From Akkermansiaceae bacterium UBA2367 (GTDB taxonomy: Bacteria > Verrucomicrobiota > Verrucomicrobiia > Verrucomicrobiales > DEV007): a DNA stretch of 64,000 nucleotides. The notes under the pieces were generated by a model, which did not search any database, had not been told where the DNA came from, and saw only the letters and a list, made by a program, of their open reading frames with translations. This document shows positions 18,576 to 29,200 of the stretch, in pieces. The translations under genes and the position numbers were made by a program. Every line of letters begins with the position of its first letter. Position 1 is the stretch's first letter. The stretch lies in assembly GCA_002344525.1 (NCBI GenBank), contig DDTJ01000054.1, positions 33,090-97,089 on the forward strand, read 5' to 3'.

Positions 18576-18938
18576 TCATGTGATGATCGGAAGTTCCTCT
18601 CCGAGGATAGCGGCACGCACCTCGGGATTCACCATGATTTTGCTTCCGATTGGAACCTCATCTTTGGTTCGGTCAGTCAGCCAAACGGTGATTGGCCATC
18701 GGGCCTTTAGAGGAGCCTCAGGATCACGAATATTGAGATGCGTTACGTTAATTTGTGCAGTGGCAGATATGATGGTTCCATCTGGCCTCGCCACTGAAAC
18801 TTGTTCTCTTCGATTATTCCAACCACGAAGATTCCAGCTATCTGGCATCATGAATGTCGGTGACAAAACTAGCATCTGCGCTCCGGGTCTAACGAAGTCA
18901 AAAGTATCTTCCACTGTCAGCAATTCGACGAGGTGCAT
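18576..18938 (-). CDS. Hypothetical protein interposed between cysI and cysJ
   Basis: This 120-residue protein (starting MHLVELLTVE) has no recognised domain. The sequence is not low-complexity and reads like a real coding frame (for example MLVLSPTFMMPDSWNLRGW and RWPITVWLTDRTKDEVPIG). It has no signal peptide or membrane segment. Its base composition is clearly AT-richer than the genes on either side. Repeated GCTGTTTAGC-type sequence lies just beyond both ends (about 18477-18511 and 18939-18978). These traits suggest a later insertion into the cys operon, perhaps an accessory gene. Beta-strand content looks high, but no function is proposed. Confidence 0.6.
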   Translation of the reverse strand: MHLVELLTVEDTFDFVRPGAQMLVLSPTFMMPDSWNLRGWNNRREQVSVARPDGTIISATAQINVTHLNIRDPEAPLKARWPITVWLTDRTKDEVPIGSKIMVNPEVRAAILGEELPIIT

Positions 18939-18967
18939 TTTTAGCAGAACAGCTAAAGAGCTAAAAG

Positions 18968-20707
18968 CTAAACCGCCACCAACTCCTTATGGAAATCCCG
19001 TCCATTCTCGCATGCCGTCACATAGCCCGCACGGATCGTGAAGTCGCCGAAGCGCTCTCCCGGCAGCCGGTTCTTGGCGTAGTCGAGGATGACGGGACGG
19101 AGGATCTCCTTGATCTCGCCTCCCTTGACGGCGGTGCGGTAGAGCTTGTTGAGGCGGTCTCCGGCGAATCCCGCGCCGAGGTAGATGTTGTAGGTGTCCG
19201 GCCCCTTTCCGACGAAGGCGATCTCGGCGATGTAGGGACGGGCGCAGCCGTTCGGGCAGCCGGTCATGCGGATGGTGATGGCGTCGTGCCGCAGCCCGGC
19301 CTCCTCCAGCACCTCCTCCAGCTCGCCCACGAGGCTGGGCAGGAAGCGCTGGGCCTCGGCGAGGGCGAGGGCGCAGCTCGGCAGGGCCACGCAACTGATC
19401 GAGTGCAGGCGCAGGGCGCTGCGGGCGATGGAGTCGAACATGCCGTATTCCTTCAGCATCGCCTCGATGCGGGGCTTCGCCTCGGGCGAGATGTTGGCGA
19501 CGATGAGGTTCTGGTTGGCCGTCATCCAGAACTCGCCCTCGTGGACCTTGGCGATCTCGCGCAGGCCGGTCATGAGAGGGTAGTCGGGACGGTCATGGAC
19601 GCGGCCGCTCTCGATGTAGAGGCAGTAGTGCCAGTTGCCGAGGTGGTCCTGGGTCCAGCCGTAGGGATCGCCGTTGGACTCGAAGGCGAAGGGCCGGGGC
19701 TCCTCCAACTGGGTGCCGAGGAGAGCCTCGACCTCGCTGCGGAAGCGGTCCAGCCCGAGGCGCTCGACCGTGTATTTCAAGCGGGCGTTGGCGCGGTCCT
19801 CGCGGTTGCCATGGTCGCGCTGGACGCGGAGGACGGACTCGGCCACGGCGAGCGCCTGGTCGGGCGTGCAGAAGCCCATCAGGTCGCCGAGGCGGGGGAA
19901 GGTGGCCTCGTTGCCGTGCGTCATGCCCATGCCGCCGCCGACGGTGACATTGTAGCCGACGATCTGGTCCTGCGCCTCGTTGAGAATGGCGATGAAGCCG
20001 AGGTCGTGGGCGTAGACATCCACATCGTTGCTCGGCGGCACGGCGACGACGATCTTGAACTTCCTCGGCAGGTAGTGCTTTCCGTAGATCGGCTCCACCT
20101 CGTCGGCGGGCTCTCCCACGAGCGGCGGGTCCTGCGTGACCTTGATCTGCTCGCCCGACTCGTCCCCGATCCAGATGTCGTGGTAGCTTGTGGAGCGCGG
20201 CAGGAGGTGGCTCGAAAGGCGGTTGGCCAGTTCGTTGACCTCGTCCCGGACCTGCGACTGGACGGGATTCGGATTGCAGATCACGTTGCGGTTCACGTCG
20301 CCGCAGGCCGCGAGGGTGTCGTAGAGCGCCTGGTTGATCTCGTAGATGGTCCGCTTCAGATTGCTCTTGATGACGCCGTGGAACTGGAAGGTCTGGCGCG
20401 TCGTGATCTTCAGCGCGCCGCTGGCGTATTCATGGGCGAGGCGGTCCATGTCGAGCCATTGCTGCGGCGTCGCCACGCCGCCGGGCGCCCGCACCCGGAT
20501 CATGAAGGAGTAGGCCGGCTCCAGCTTCTTCTTGCGGCGCTCGCGGCGCAGGTCGCGGTCGTCCTGCTGGTAGGTGCCGTGGAATTTCGTGAGCTTCTGG
20601 TCGTCGTCCGAGAGCGATCCGCTCGCCGAGTTGGCCAAGCCTTCGAGGATGGTGCCGCGCAGGTAGTTGCTGGCGTCTTTGAGAGCTTCGTTGCCGGATA
20701 GGGCCAT
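18968..20707 (-). CDS. cysI: Assimilatory sulfite reductase hemoprotein subunit
   Basis: The 579-residue product matches CysI in length and motifs. The four cysteines that ligate the 4Fe-4S cluster and siroheme are present in CVALPSC (about residue 437) and TGCPNGC (about residue 480). Other conserved blocks are MIRVRAPGGVATPQQW, TTRQTFQFHGV, CGDVNRNVICNP, GGGMGMTHGNEATFPRLGD and MTANQNLIVANI. The enzyme reduces sulfite to sulfide using electrons from CysJ. It is the first gene of the minus-strand cys unit and is divergent from an Rrf2-type regulator, with an AT-rich 88-base promoter region between them. Confidence 0.95.
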   Translation of the reverse strand: MALSGNEALKDASNYLRGTILEGLANSASGSLSDDDQKLTKFHGTYQQDDRDLRRERRKKKLEPAYSFMIRVRAPGGVATPQQWLDMDRLAHEYASGALKITTRQTFQFHGVIKSNLKRTIYEINQALYDTLAACGDVNRNVICNPNPVQSQVRDEVNELANRLSSHLLPRSTSYHDIWIGDESGEQIKVTQDPPLVGEPADEVEPIYGKHYLPRKFKIVVAVPPSNDVDVYAHDLGFIAILNEAQDQIVGYNVTVGGGMGMTHGNEATFPRLGDLMGFCTPDQALAVAESVLRVQRDHGNREDRANARLKYTVERLGLDRFRSEVEALLGTQLEEPRPFAFESNGDPYGWTQDHLGNWHYCLYIESGRVHDRPDYPLMTGLREIAKVHEGEFWMTANQNLIVANISPEAKPRIEAMLKEYGMFDSIARSALRLHSISCVALPSCALALAEAQRFLPSLVGELEEVLEEAGLRHDAITIRMTGCPNGCARPYIAEIAFVGKGPDTYNIYLGAGFAGDRLNKLYRTAVKGGEIKEILRPVILDYAKNRLPGERFGDFTIRAGYVTACENGRDFHKELVAV

Positions 20708-20795
20708 GACGTTCGGGAAGTGGAAAGGGATAATATTTTAAAGTTGCGTCGTTTACTAATGTATTGTATTGGAGGATTTGCAAGCGATTTTTCCC
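20708..20795. promoter_or_regulatory. Divergent promoter region between cysI and the Rrf2-type regulator
   Basis: This 88-base region is distinctly AT-rich in its middle (about 20730-20770). On the minus strand a TATTAT hexamer (complement of 20730-20738) is a plausible -10 for cysI. On the plus strand TTTACT and TATTGT elements (20752-20766) could serve the regulator. A regulator site is expected here, because Rrf2-family sulfur regulators typically bind between themselves and their target, but no clean palindrome was identified. Confidence 0.45.
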
Positions 20796-21221
20796 ATGCG
20801 CCTCCCCTTGAAGACCGAGTATGCCTGCCAAGTCCTCGCGCAGCTTGCGAGCCGCCACGACGCGGGCGGGGTGCGCCAGGTCGAGGAGCTGGCGGCGGCG
20901 GAGCGGCTCTCGCCGAACTACCTCGTCCAGATCCTGACGACTCTGCGGCAGGCGGGAATCGTCATCAGCCGCCGGGGGAAGAACGGCGGCTATCTCCTCG
21001 CCCGTCCCCCCGGCGAGATCACCCTCGCCGAGATCGCCGTGGCGATGGAGGGTGGCTCGCTGATCGAGAGCAGCCCCGGCAACGGCGGCGAATCGGCCGG
21101 CCGCGTCCACGACGCCTGGGTGCGGGCGAACGAGGCGCTGATGCGGAGCTGCGCGGAGATCCCCCTCACCGAGCTGGTCCCCCCACCCGCCGAAGGCGAG
21201 GGGGTTGATTGGGTGATTTGA
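20796..21221 (+). CDS. Rrf2-family transcriptional regulator (probable regulator of the cys genes)
   Basis: Starting at the ATG at 20796, the product has 141 residues and opens LPLKTEYACQVLAQLA, the standard Rrf2 N-terminus. A winged helix follows, with LSPNYLVQILTTLRQAGIVISRRGKNGGYLLARPP and the typical ITLAEIAVAMEG. It lacks the three-Cys cluster seen in iron-sulfur members such as IscR. That places it nearer to CymR-type regulators, which sense sulfur status through other partners. Divergent placement next to cysI suggests it controls sulfite reduction. An in-frame TTG at 20769 is possible but gives a poor N-terminus; GGAGG at 20771 lies rather far from the ATG. Confidence 0.87.
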   Translation: MRLPLKTEYACQVLAQLASRHDAGGVRQVEELAAAERLSPNYLVQILTTLRQAGIVISRRGKNGGYLLARPPGEITLAEIAVAMEGGSLIESSPGNGGESAGRVHDAWVRANEALMRSCAEIPLTELVPPPAEGEGVDWVI

Positions 21222-21301
21222 TAGGATTGGGCCAAGTCCCATTGGGCTGAAGGGGACTGGCAAAGGCTTCTCTGCGTCCGCAGACAGGCTGACAACCGGG
21301 C

Positions 21302-21469
21302 TTGCGCCATCTGGCCATCGACCCGAAACTGGAAGCTCTAGCTCTAGCCGGAAACAGCATCGCCCGCCCCTTCAACCTCGACATCGCGCAGCACCCGGAC
21401 TTCCGAGAACGCACCGAACCGGTTGCCATCCCATTTTTCATCCCCGAGGACAACGCCGCCACTCCATGA
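21302..21469 (+). pseudogene. Short open frame coupled to the oxidoreductase gene, probable gene remnant
   Basis: After an in-frame stop at 21290-21292 the frame stays open for about 55 codons, ending in a TGA that overlaps the next ATG (ATGA). The translation contains LRHLAIDPKLEALALAGNSI and FRERTEPVAIPFFIPED, which looks protein-like rather than random. The only possible start is TTG at 21302, and no ribosome site is obvious. It may be the 3' remnant of a larger gene that was once coupled to the oxidoreductase gene. The family was not recognised. Confidence 0.3.
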
Positions 21470-22821
21470 ACCATCAGCCTTCCCTCCCCTCGCCCACCCG
21501 CCGCCGCTTCCTCCAGCAGAGCGCCGCCGCCGCGACCTTCGGTTTCCCCGCCATTCTCCACAGCGCCTCGCCCAACTCCAAAGTCCAAGTCGCCGCCATC
21601 GGCGTGGGAGGTTTTGGCTACCGCACCTTCACCGAGGTCGCCTCCCACCCGAAAGTCGCCGTCACCGCCCTCTGCGACGTCAACGCCGCCGCCATCACGC
21701 GCGCCGCCAAGGACTTCCCCGATGCCGCCAAGCACCGCGACTGGCGCTCCCTGCTGGCCGACGCGGGCGACACCTTCGACGCGCTCGTCGTCGCCACGCC
21801 CGACCACATGCACGCCGCTCCGGGCGTGACCGCGCTCCGGGCCAGGAAACACCTCTACGTGCAGAAGCCCCTCGCCCCCACCCTGCACGAATGCCGCGTC
21901 CTCGCCGAAGAAGCCGCCAAGGCCGGGACCGTCACCCAGCTCGGCAACCAGCGCCGCTCCAGCGTCGAGAGCCGCGCCACCGTCGAACTCCTCCGCGCCG
22001 GAGCCATCGGCAAAGTCAAGGAAGTAATCATCTGGGAAAACAAACCCCTGAGCTGGTGGCCGAAGAACACCCTCTTGCGTCCCACGGCAGACCCTGTTCC
22101 CGAAGGCTTCGACTGGGACCTCTGGCTCGGCGTCCGCGAAGCCCGGCCCTACCTCGACGGCACCTACCACCCCATGAGCTGGCGGGCTTGGCTCGACTTC
22201 GGCGTCGGCGAGCTGGGCGACATGGGCTGCCACCATTTCGACGAGAGCCTCGACGGTCTCGCCCTCGGCGCTCCCCAGCGCGTGCGCCAGACCACCCCCG
22301 GCAGCGACGGTCCCCTCTGGAGCGAACGCCGCGAAGTGGAGCTCATCTTCCCCGGCACCGAATTCACCGCCGGCGACACGCTCCAGATCACCTGGTACGA
22401 CGGCGACCTGCGCCCCGACGCCTCCCGCATCCCCCTTCCTGAAGACGTGTCCGAACTGCCCGAATCCGGTACCTGCTGGATCGGCGAAAACGGCACCCTT
22501 TTCAAAAACTTCCGCGGAGGCAAGCCCATCGTCCTGCCCGAAGCCAGCTTCTCACCACAGAACTACCCGAGCGACCTCCCTCCGCGAAGCCACTACCACG
22601 AATGGATCGACGCCATCCTTTCCGATGGCGAAACCTCGTCCGACTTCCGCCACGGGGGCCAGCTCAGCGAAACCGTGCTCGTCGGCGCCCTTGCCGACCG
22701 CTTCGCCGGAGAATGGCTCGAATGGGACAGCCAGGCCCTCGCCTTCACCAACCATCCCGCCGCCACCGCCCTCGTCCGCCGCGACTACCGCGACGGCTGG
22801 AAGGTGCCGGGGCTGGGGTGA
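21466..22821 (+). CDS. Tat-exported Gfo/Idh/MocA family oxidoreductase
   Basis: The 451-residue protein begins with a twin-arginine signal, TRRRFLQQSAAAATFGFPAIL (arginines at residues 12-14). It then has a Rossmann NAD-binding domain with VAAIGVGGFGYRTF near residue 44, ALCDVNAAAI, and the family hallmark VQKPLAPTLHECRVLAEEA near residues 130-147. The second domain follows (LSWWPKNTLLRPT, FDWDLWLGVREARPYL, and a conserved GVGELGDMGCHHFD). Secreted members of this family are greatly expanded in planctomycetes and verrucomicrobia and act on sugars or sugar derivatives. The substrate cannot be read from the sequence. It looks like a single-gene unit apart from the short upstream frame. Confidence 0.93.
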   Translation: MNHQPSLPSPTRRRFLQQSAAAATFGFPAILHSASPNSKVQVAAIGVGGFGYRTFTEVASHPKVAVTALCDVNAAAITRAAKDFPDAAKHRDWRSLLADAGDTFDALVVATPDHMHAAPGVTALRARKHLYVQKPLAPTLHECRVLAEEAAKAGTVTQLGNQRRSSVESRATVELLRAGAIGKVKEVIIWENKPLSWWPKNTLLRPTADPVPEGFDWDLWLGVREARPYLDGTYHPMSWRAWLDFGVGELGDMGCHHFDESLDGLALGAPQRVRQTTPGSDGPLWSERREVELIFPGTEFTAGDTLQITWYDGDLRPDASRIPLPEDVSELPESGTCWIGENGTLFKNFRGGKPIVLPEASFSPQNYPSDLPPRSHYHEWIDAILSDGETSSDFRHGGQLSETVLVGALADRFAGEWLEWDSQALAFTNHPAATALVRRDYRDGWKVPGLG

Positions 22822-23280
22822 GCAGGAATTCCTTCAGTCCTTCAGTTCTCGGAGCCATGCAGACCCCGCATGCCGAGACCACTGGATCGCACTCGATGAC
22901 CTCGGCGGCCTGAGGCGATCGCGGCAAAGACCGGGAAGAGGCAGGGGTGGTGTGACAGGTGCCGGAGAGACCCTCGGCGGGGAGGACGGTGCGGGGATCG
23001 TTCAGGCTCTTGCTGTCGTCGCGATGGAGCTCGACCGGCTGCCCTTCGCCGCAGAACCGGTCTTCGGGCCATCTGGCATCCTTTCTTCCTAACAAAAACC
23101 CATTAGCTGGCCCGCCATCTCGATTTTTTCGGAGGCTTTGTTAGGAAATTCTCGGGAATTGGTCTCGAATTTGCTGGTGGGGACAGGTCGTGATCGCGCT
23201 TCGAACGCCGATGGATGCCCCCTCGGGGACACCTGGTCGGACGAGGGCGCAGTGGCCAACCTCCCTCCCTCCTCCTCGAA
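22822..23280. other. 459-base gap upstream of the exoprotein gene
   Basis: No convincing gene was seen. Open frames exist on both strands through 22850-23090, but none resembles a known family and none has a supported start. The notable item is an 11-bp inverted repeat at 23086-23147, listed separately. The last 130 bases before the exoprotein start probably hold its promoter, but no clear hexamers were found. Confidence 0.35.
23086..23147. promoter_or_regulatory. 11-bp inverted repeat upstream of the exoprotein gene
   Basis: TTCCTAACAAA (23086-23096) and TTTGTTAGGAA (23137-23147) are perfect complements separated by 40 bases, about 135 bases before the exoprotein ATG. The spacing would allow a long hairpin or two operator half-sites. 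It could also be the footprint of a lost element. Confidence 0.4.
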
Positions 23281-26200
23281 ATGAACAAGATAGCCACTCG
23301 CAACAGCGGCGGTGCCGCCATGCTCCGACGTTCGCACCGCTTCCAATCCGTCGTCTGCCTCCTCCTTCTCCTCTCCCTGTGTCCCTTCCAGGTCCGGGCC
23401 AATCCCTCCGGAGCTTCCGTTGTCGCGGGGAACGTCAACTTCGGCGGCATGGGCACCGCCCGCCTCGACATCAACAACCTCACCAATGGAGGAAACGGCC
23501 GCACCATCATCAACTGGCAGTCCTTCTCCATCCAGCAGGGCGAGGTCACCAGCGTCAATCAGGGGGCCAACGGCTTCACCCTCAACCGAATCGTCTCCGG
23601 CAATCCCACCGCCATCCATGGCCAGCTCAAAGCCGCGCAGGGGGGCGTGGCCGTCATCAACCCCAACGGCATCGTCGTCCACCAGGGCGGCTCGGTGGAC
23701 GTGGCCGGGATCCTGACTCTCTCGACCCTCGATGTCAGCAACAAGGATTTCCTCAACGGCGGCGCGATGCGCTTCCGCGGCACCACCGCCGCCGGCGTGC
23801 GCAACTATGGCGCGGTCTCCAGCTCCGACGGCGACGTCGTCCTTCTCGGCAACTTCCTCCAGAACGCCGGTTCCGTCGCCGCGCCGAAAGGCGTCGTGGC
23901 CTTTGGTGCAGGCGGCGACATCGTCGTCGACCAGGCAGGCGGGGCGAAGATCTCCGTCCTCGCGGGCGGCAGCGGGGGCGCGACCGGCATCGACAACTCC
24001 GGCACGATCGATGCTGCCGCCGCCGAGCTGAAGGCCCACGGCAACGTCTACGCCCTCGCCATCAAGAACGACGGCCTCGTCCGCGCCAATGGCTACAACT
24101 TCAGCAGTGGACGGCTCACTCTCAGCGCGGGACCGCAGGGCCGAATCGTCAACACCGGCCAGCTTTCCGCCCGCCGCAGCGACGGCTCGGGCGGGCAGGT
24201 CAATGTCTCCGGCGGACGCGTCCAGATCGGCGGCAGCGTGGACGCCTCGGGCGAGGTCGGCCGTGCCGGCGGCAGCGTCACCGTCAGCGGGAGCAGCGTC
24301 GAGGTCGCGGCGGGAGCCGTGGTCAACACGAACGGGGCCACTGGCGGAACCCTCTCCATCCACGCAGCGGACGAGGCTGTCGTGGGAGGCCAGCTCCGCT
24401 CCGTCGGCGAGACCGGTGTCGGGGGACAGGTCAAGGTCGAGGCCACCCGCATCGCCGTGGGCAACGGGGCGGTCGTCGATGTCTCCGGCGCGACCGGTGG
24501 CGGCAGCGCCAAGATCGGCGGCGGTTTCCAAGGGCGTGACGAGAGCATCCGCAATGCCGAGGAACTTGACGTCGAGGAAGGGGCCCTCATCATCGCCGAC
24601 GCCGTCGAGGACGGGTCCGGCGGCATCGTGATCCTCTGGTCCGATGGCGACACGCTTTTCGAGGGGGATCTGTCCGCGCGCGGAGTTTGCAAGGGAGGCT
24701 TCGCCGAGATTTCAGGGAAGCGTACCTTGTCAGTGTCCGGCAACATCGACCTGCGGGCGACGGAGGGGGCAGCGGGCACGCTGCTGCTGGACCCGACGAA
24801 CGTCATGGTCTCCGCGCTTGGTGGCGGGGTGGGGGATGCGTGGGATGGCACCACTAGCGCCATCAGCAACCGCTGGCTGTCCCAGCATCTCGACATGGGC
24901 AACAACGTCATTATCTCGACGAACTTCGGTGGTGCCGAGCGAGGCGACATCACCATCGGCAGGGCCACCTCGGCGCTGAATGCCAAGAACGACAAGGTCG
25001 AGTGGTATCAGAACGACGCGAACACTGTTGGCGGCACGCTGACGCTTCTGGCGATGGGCGACATCCACTTCCACACCTCGGTACACAGTGCCGGCGCGGG
25101 CGGGATCAATGTGGTCGCCGGCTGGGACGGAAGCACCGGCTTTTCCGCCACCCCCGATCCGGGCACCGGCCTCGTCACGTTCTCGTTCAACATGCAGGAC
25201 ATCCTCGCCACGATGAACGACGGCAATGCCGCCAACGATGCGGCGGGCCTGCGGAGCGGCTCCGTCCACATCGGCATCACCGGCACGCCGATCGGCGTGG
25301 ATGTGGGCAGCCGCTGGGGTGACACCAACGTGGCGGCGCGCGATCTGTTCCTCACGGGCAGCACGACCTACGCCCACGGATGGGCGCAGTTGGGCTTTCA
25401 CGATTCGGGCTACGAATACGGACTCGGCACCGCCCTGAACACCGTCCAGAACGAGTGGTGGGGCAATGCGGCGGGCAACGTGCTCGGCAAGGACTACATC
25501 GCCTTGCTGGGCGGCACCGAGTTTGGCACGGGCGGCACCCCTGGAGTCGCTGGAGCCTTCCGAGGAGCGGGCTGGGGAGCCACCGGCAACATCGAGGCCG
25601 GCCTGAGCGGGCGGCTCCAGATGCTCGGCGGCACCAGCTACAGCAGCACGCAGATCGGCCATGGGGCCAACGTTGGTGAAGGGACCGAACCCCACTACAG
25701 CGGCGCTTCGCCGAGCATCAGAACGACGCGGGACGGTATCGTGGTGGATCCGAACCGGGACCGGTCGTCCTTTTTCAGCAGCACCTGGCGGACGAACTAC
25801 GCAGGCGGTCTGGCCCGCATCCATGCGAAGATCACCGTCACTGCGGACGGGGATATTCTGATGATGGGAGGACCGGGTTTTGACGCGGCCGGCATGCTCA
25901 GTGCCTCCCGTCCGACCGGAACCTTCAGTCTGATCGGCCATGGAGGCGCGGAGAACACGGGCAGCTACCACGGCGACATCACCGTAACGGCGCACGGGAC
26001 GACGCCCAGAGGATACGCCCGCGGCCCCGAGGGCATCGGCATCCAGATGCTCGGCGGGCCCGGAAGCCGGAGCTTCGTCCAGATCGGGCATGCGACCGAC
26101 AACCAGGGAGCCTACGGGAACGTGTGGGACATGACCCGCAGCGGAGACATCATCGTCACTGCCACCACCGGGGCGATCCGGGCCGAGGCGCACAACCAGG

Positions 26201-29200
26201 TGATCCGGGATGGCGATGTCAACTTCGGCACCCCCATCCCCGATGACCAAGTGGTCCCGGTGGGCAACGTCTCCGACAACACCTATTACGGCAGCTACGT
26301 CCATATCGGCCACGGCGGGCAGAATGCGGGCGGCCCGAGCACCGTAGGGAGATTCACCATGCCCGGCGGCAGCGTGGTGGGCAACATCATGCCGGACAAC
26401 TCCACCACGGGCGACATTACCGTCTATGCGGGTGGCACCTACACCAGTCCGACGGATCCGGGCAACCGGATCGGCATCATGCTCCGAGCCGGCACCGGTC
26501 TGCGGACCCATGCGATGATCGGCCATGGCGGAAACTACATGTATGCCACCAACACAGCCGACCAGACGCCGAATTTCGGCGCGGGGGCGGCGACACCCTT
26601 CGGCACGCCCACGCTGGCGGCGTCCACCGGGTTCATCGGCAAGGTCCATGTGGAGGCCGACACCGGAGACCTCGTCGTCCAGGGCGGCGACAATACGCGC
26701 CCCTCCACCACTTCGGGCTATCGCTACGCCTACGCGAAGATCGGCCACGGCGGATACGTGACGAAAGGTGCCAAAGACGGCACCATCACTGTCCTGGCCG
26801 GACAGGGCGCCGGGGCGGTCGGCGGGAACATCCGCTTCAGGGCCGGAGGCATGGAGGACGGGTTCGCCCAGCTCGGGCACGGCGGATACGATAGCGACGG
26901 CGACATCCTCGGTTCCGACAACTCGGCCGAAATCGTCGTGACCGCGCGCGGCGGCATCAGCTTCGTCTCGCCCGAGGGCGGACCGACCGACGGGGTGCTC
27001 TCGGGCGATTGGGAGGGCACCTACAATGCCTCTCCGTTTGGTGTGGGCAGGCGTTGGATTATGCTGGGGCATGGTGGATATGCGGCCACCACCGTGATGC
27101 CGGGTCGCCAGGACATCACCGTCACTTCGGGTACCGGCGATGTCGGCAATGCCGACGGCAACAAGGAGACTGGCGGCATCCTCTTCGTCGCCGGCGATAC
27201 GGACTTCAGCTTCGCCCAGCTCGGTCACGGAGGCTACAGTTCCAGTGCCAACAACGAATACGGCTTCACCGGGGATATCGTGATCCGGGCGCTCGGAGGC
27301 GGGATCCGCTTCGACGGCAGCGTCATCGGCGCCCAGACATCGGCGAGCACCACCGCCTCCCTGAATGGTGCGACGGCGGAGACCGTGACGAAGGGAGTCG
27401 GACAAGGGCGGTATTCCTACGCCCAGCTCGGGCACGGCGGCCATGGATCCCGCGGGGTGCATTCCGGCACGATCGATATCGAGACCTGGGGCGGAGTGGA
27501 GTTCCTCGGCGCGGCGGCATCGCCGATCACACAGAGGACCGTGACCACCGCCCCCATCGACGCCGCTCTCAAGGCGGGGACGAATGTATGGGTCATCCTG
27601 GCAGACCTGCGGACCACGGCCACCGGCAGGCAGATGCCCGGCATCTATGCGAATATCGTGCCGGGGACGGTCGAGATCGTGCTCAGGGACGCTTCCGGCA
27701 ACGTGGTCGACACGATCACCGACGTTCCAGGCGAAGGCACCGGCCTGACCGCCGTCCTGGTCCGCGCCAGCGACGGCGCAACGGTCGGCGAGGTGGATTA
27801 CGACGATGGACAGGTCCGTTTCACGGGATCGGACTACACCGGCAGTTGGGCAGGCACTGGTGCGACGACTACCTACGGGAGCATCGAGGGAAACAAGCTA
27901 TACTCCTATGTGCAGCTCGGTCACGGAGGCTTCGATGCGGACGGCCCCGACAACAAGGCTGCCGACCAGCCCGGCAACTCGGGCGACATCCTGGTCCACG
28001 CGGCGGGCGACATCCGTTTCCAAGGAGGCTCATCCTATCTCAATTATGCCCAGCTCGGCCACGGTGGCTACGCCAACAAGGGCGCCCATTCGGGAAACAT
28101 CATCATCGACCATATCGACCCGGGCAATCCGCTCGGCGAGGTCGGGGGACTCCATTTCATCGCCGGTCACGGCGGACACCGCCAGTATGATCTCTACAGC
28201 TACGTGCAGCTCGGTCACGGTGGTCTCGACGCCGACGGCAACCACTTCGGCAACATTTTCATTCGCGGGACGCAGGACGCCAACGGGGTCGGATTCCTCG
28301 TCAAGGCTGGCGACCGGCAGGATGCCTATGCGCAGGTCGGCCACGGGGGATACGGTTCGCGCAGCGGTGTCACAGGCGCTCCGTTCGGTCTCAACGGCGA
28401 CATCGATATCGAGGTGGGCGGTCACATTGCCGTGGTCGCCGGCACGTCCACGAAGGACAACCCGGCCTACATCGAAGACGGACGCCTCTACGCCATGATC
28501 GGCCATGGCGGCTACAACTCGGATGCGGCGAACAGCGACAGTGCGTTCTACGGCGCGCGTGGCGGCGGCATCCCCGTCGGGACGGCGGGCGCGGGCGACG
28601 GCAACTGGGGCCACTTCGGCGACATCACCCTCGTCAGCACGGGCGGAGACATCAGCTTCATGGCCGGCAGCAACATCCCTCTGAAGGACCGTGCCGACTA
28701 CGACGGAAACCCCCTCGGCATCGAGGACCCGCTCGGCATCCTCGTCTCCCGCGGCGGCGGCGGCGGGCGCATCCACTGGGCCCAGGCGGGCCACGGCGGC
28801 TACCACAGCGGCGGCAACCACAGCGGCGAGATCACGGTCTCCGCCAATGGTGCCGTGCATGTCGTCGGCGGCATGATGACCAACGACAACGACGCGACGC
28901 GCCTCCACTACGCCCAGATCGGCCACGGCGCCTCCAATGCTGCCGGCAACATCGATTCCCCCATCACAGTCTACGCCCTGGGTGGCGACCTCGTCGTCGT
29001 GGGGGGCGAGGCCCTCACCAACACCGGGCAGATCGGCCACGGAGGCACCCATACTGGAGCCATAGTCGGAGACCTCAAGGGCGACATCAAGATCATCGCG
29101 CAGGGCGACCTCCTCGTGAACAGCGGCAACACCAACGGAACCTCCAGCATCACCACCAATCTGGGCAAGATCGGTCATGGGGATATCCTTGATGTCCAGG

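Noticed and set aside
22745..23095. Minus-strand 116-codon frame in the gap before the exoprotein
   Set aside because: It overlaps the 3' end of the oxidoreductase gene, shows no domain or signal, and ends in Arg-rich shadow sequence. The gap is reported as non-coding instead.
24730..27462. Minus-strand 910-codon frame opposite the exoprotein
   Set aside because: The plus-strand exoprotein has a signal, a TPS domain and regular repeats. The antisense frame has no domain.
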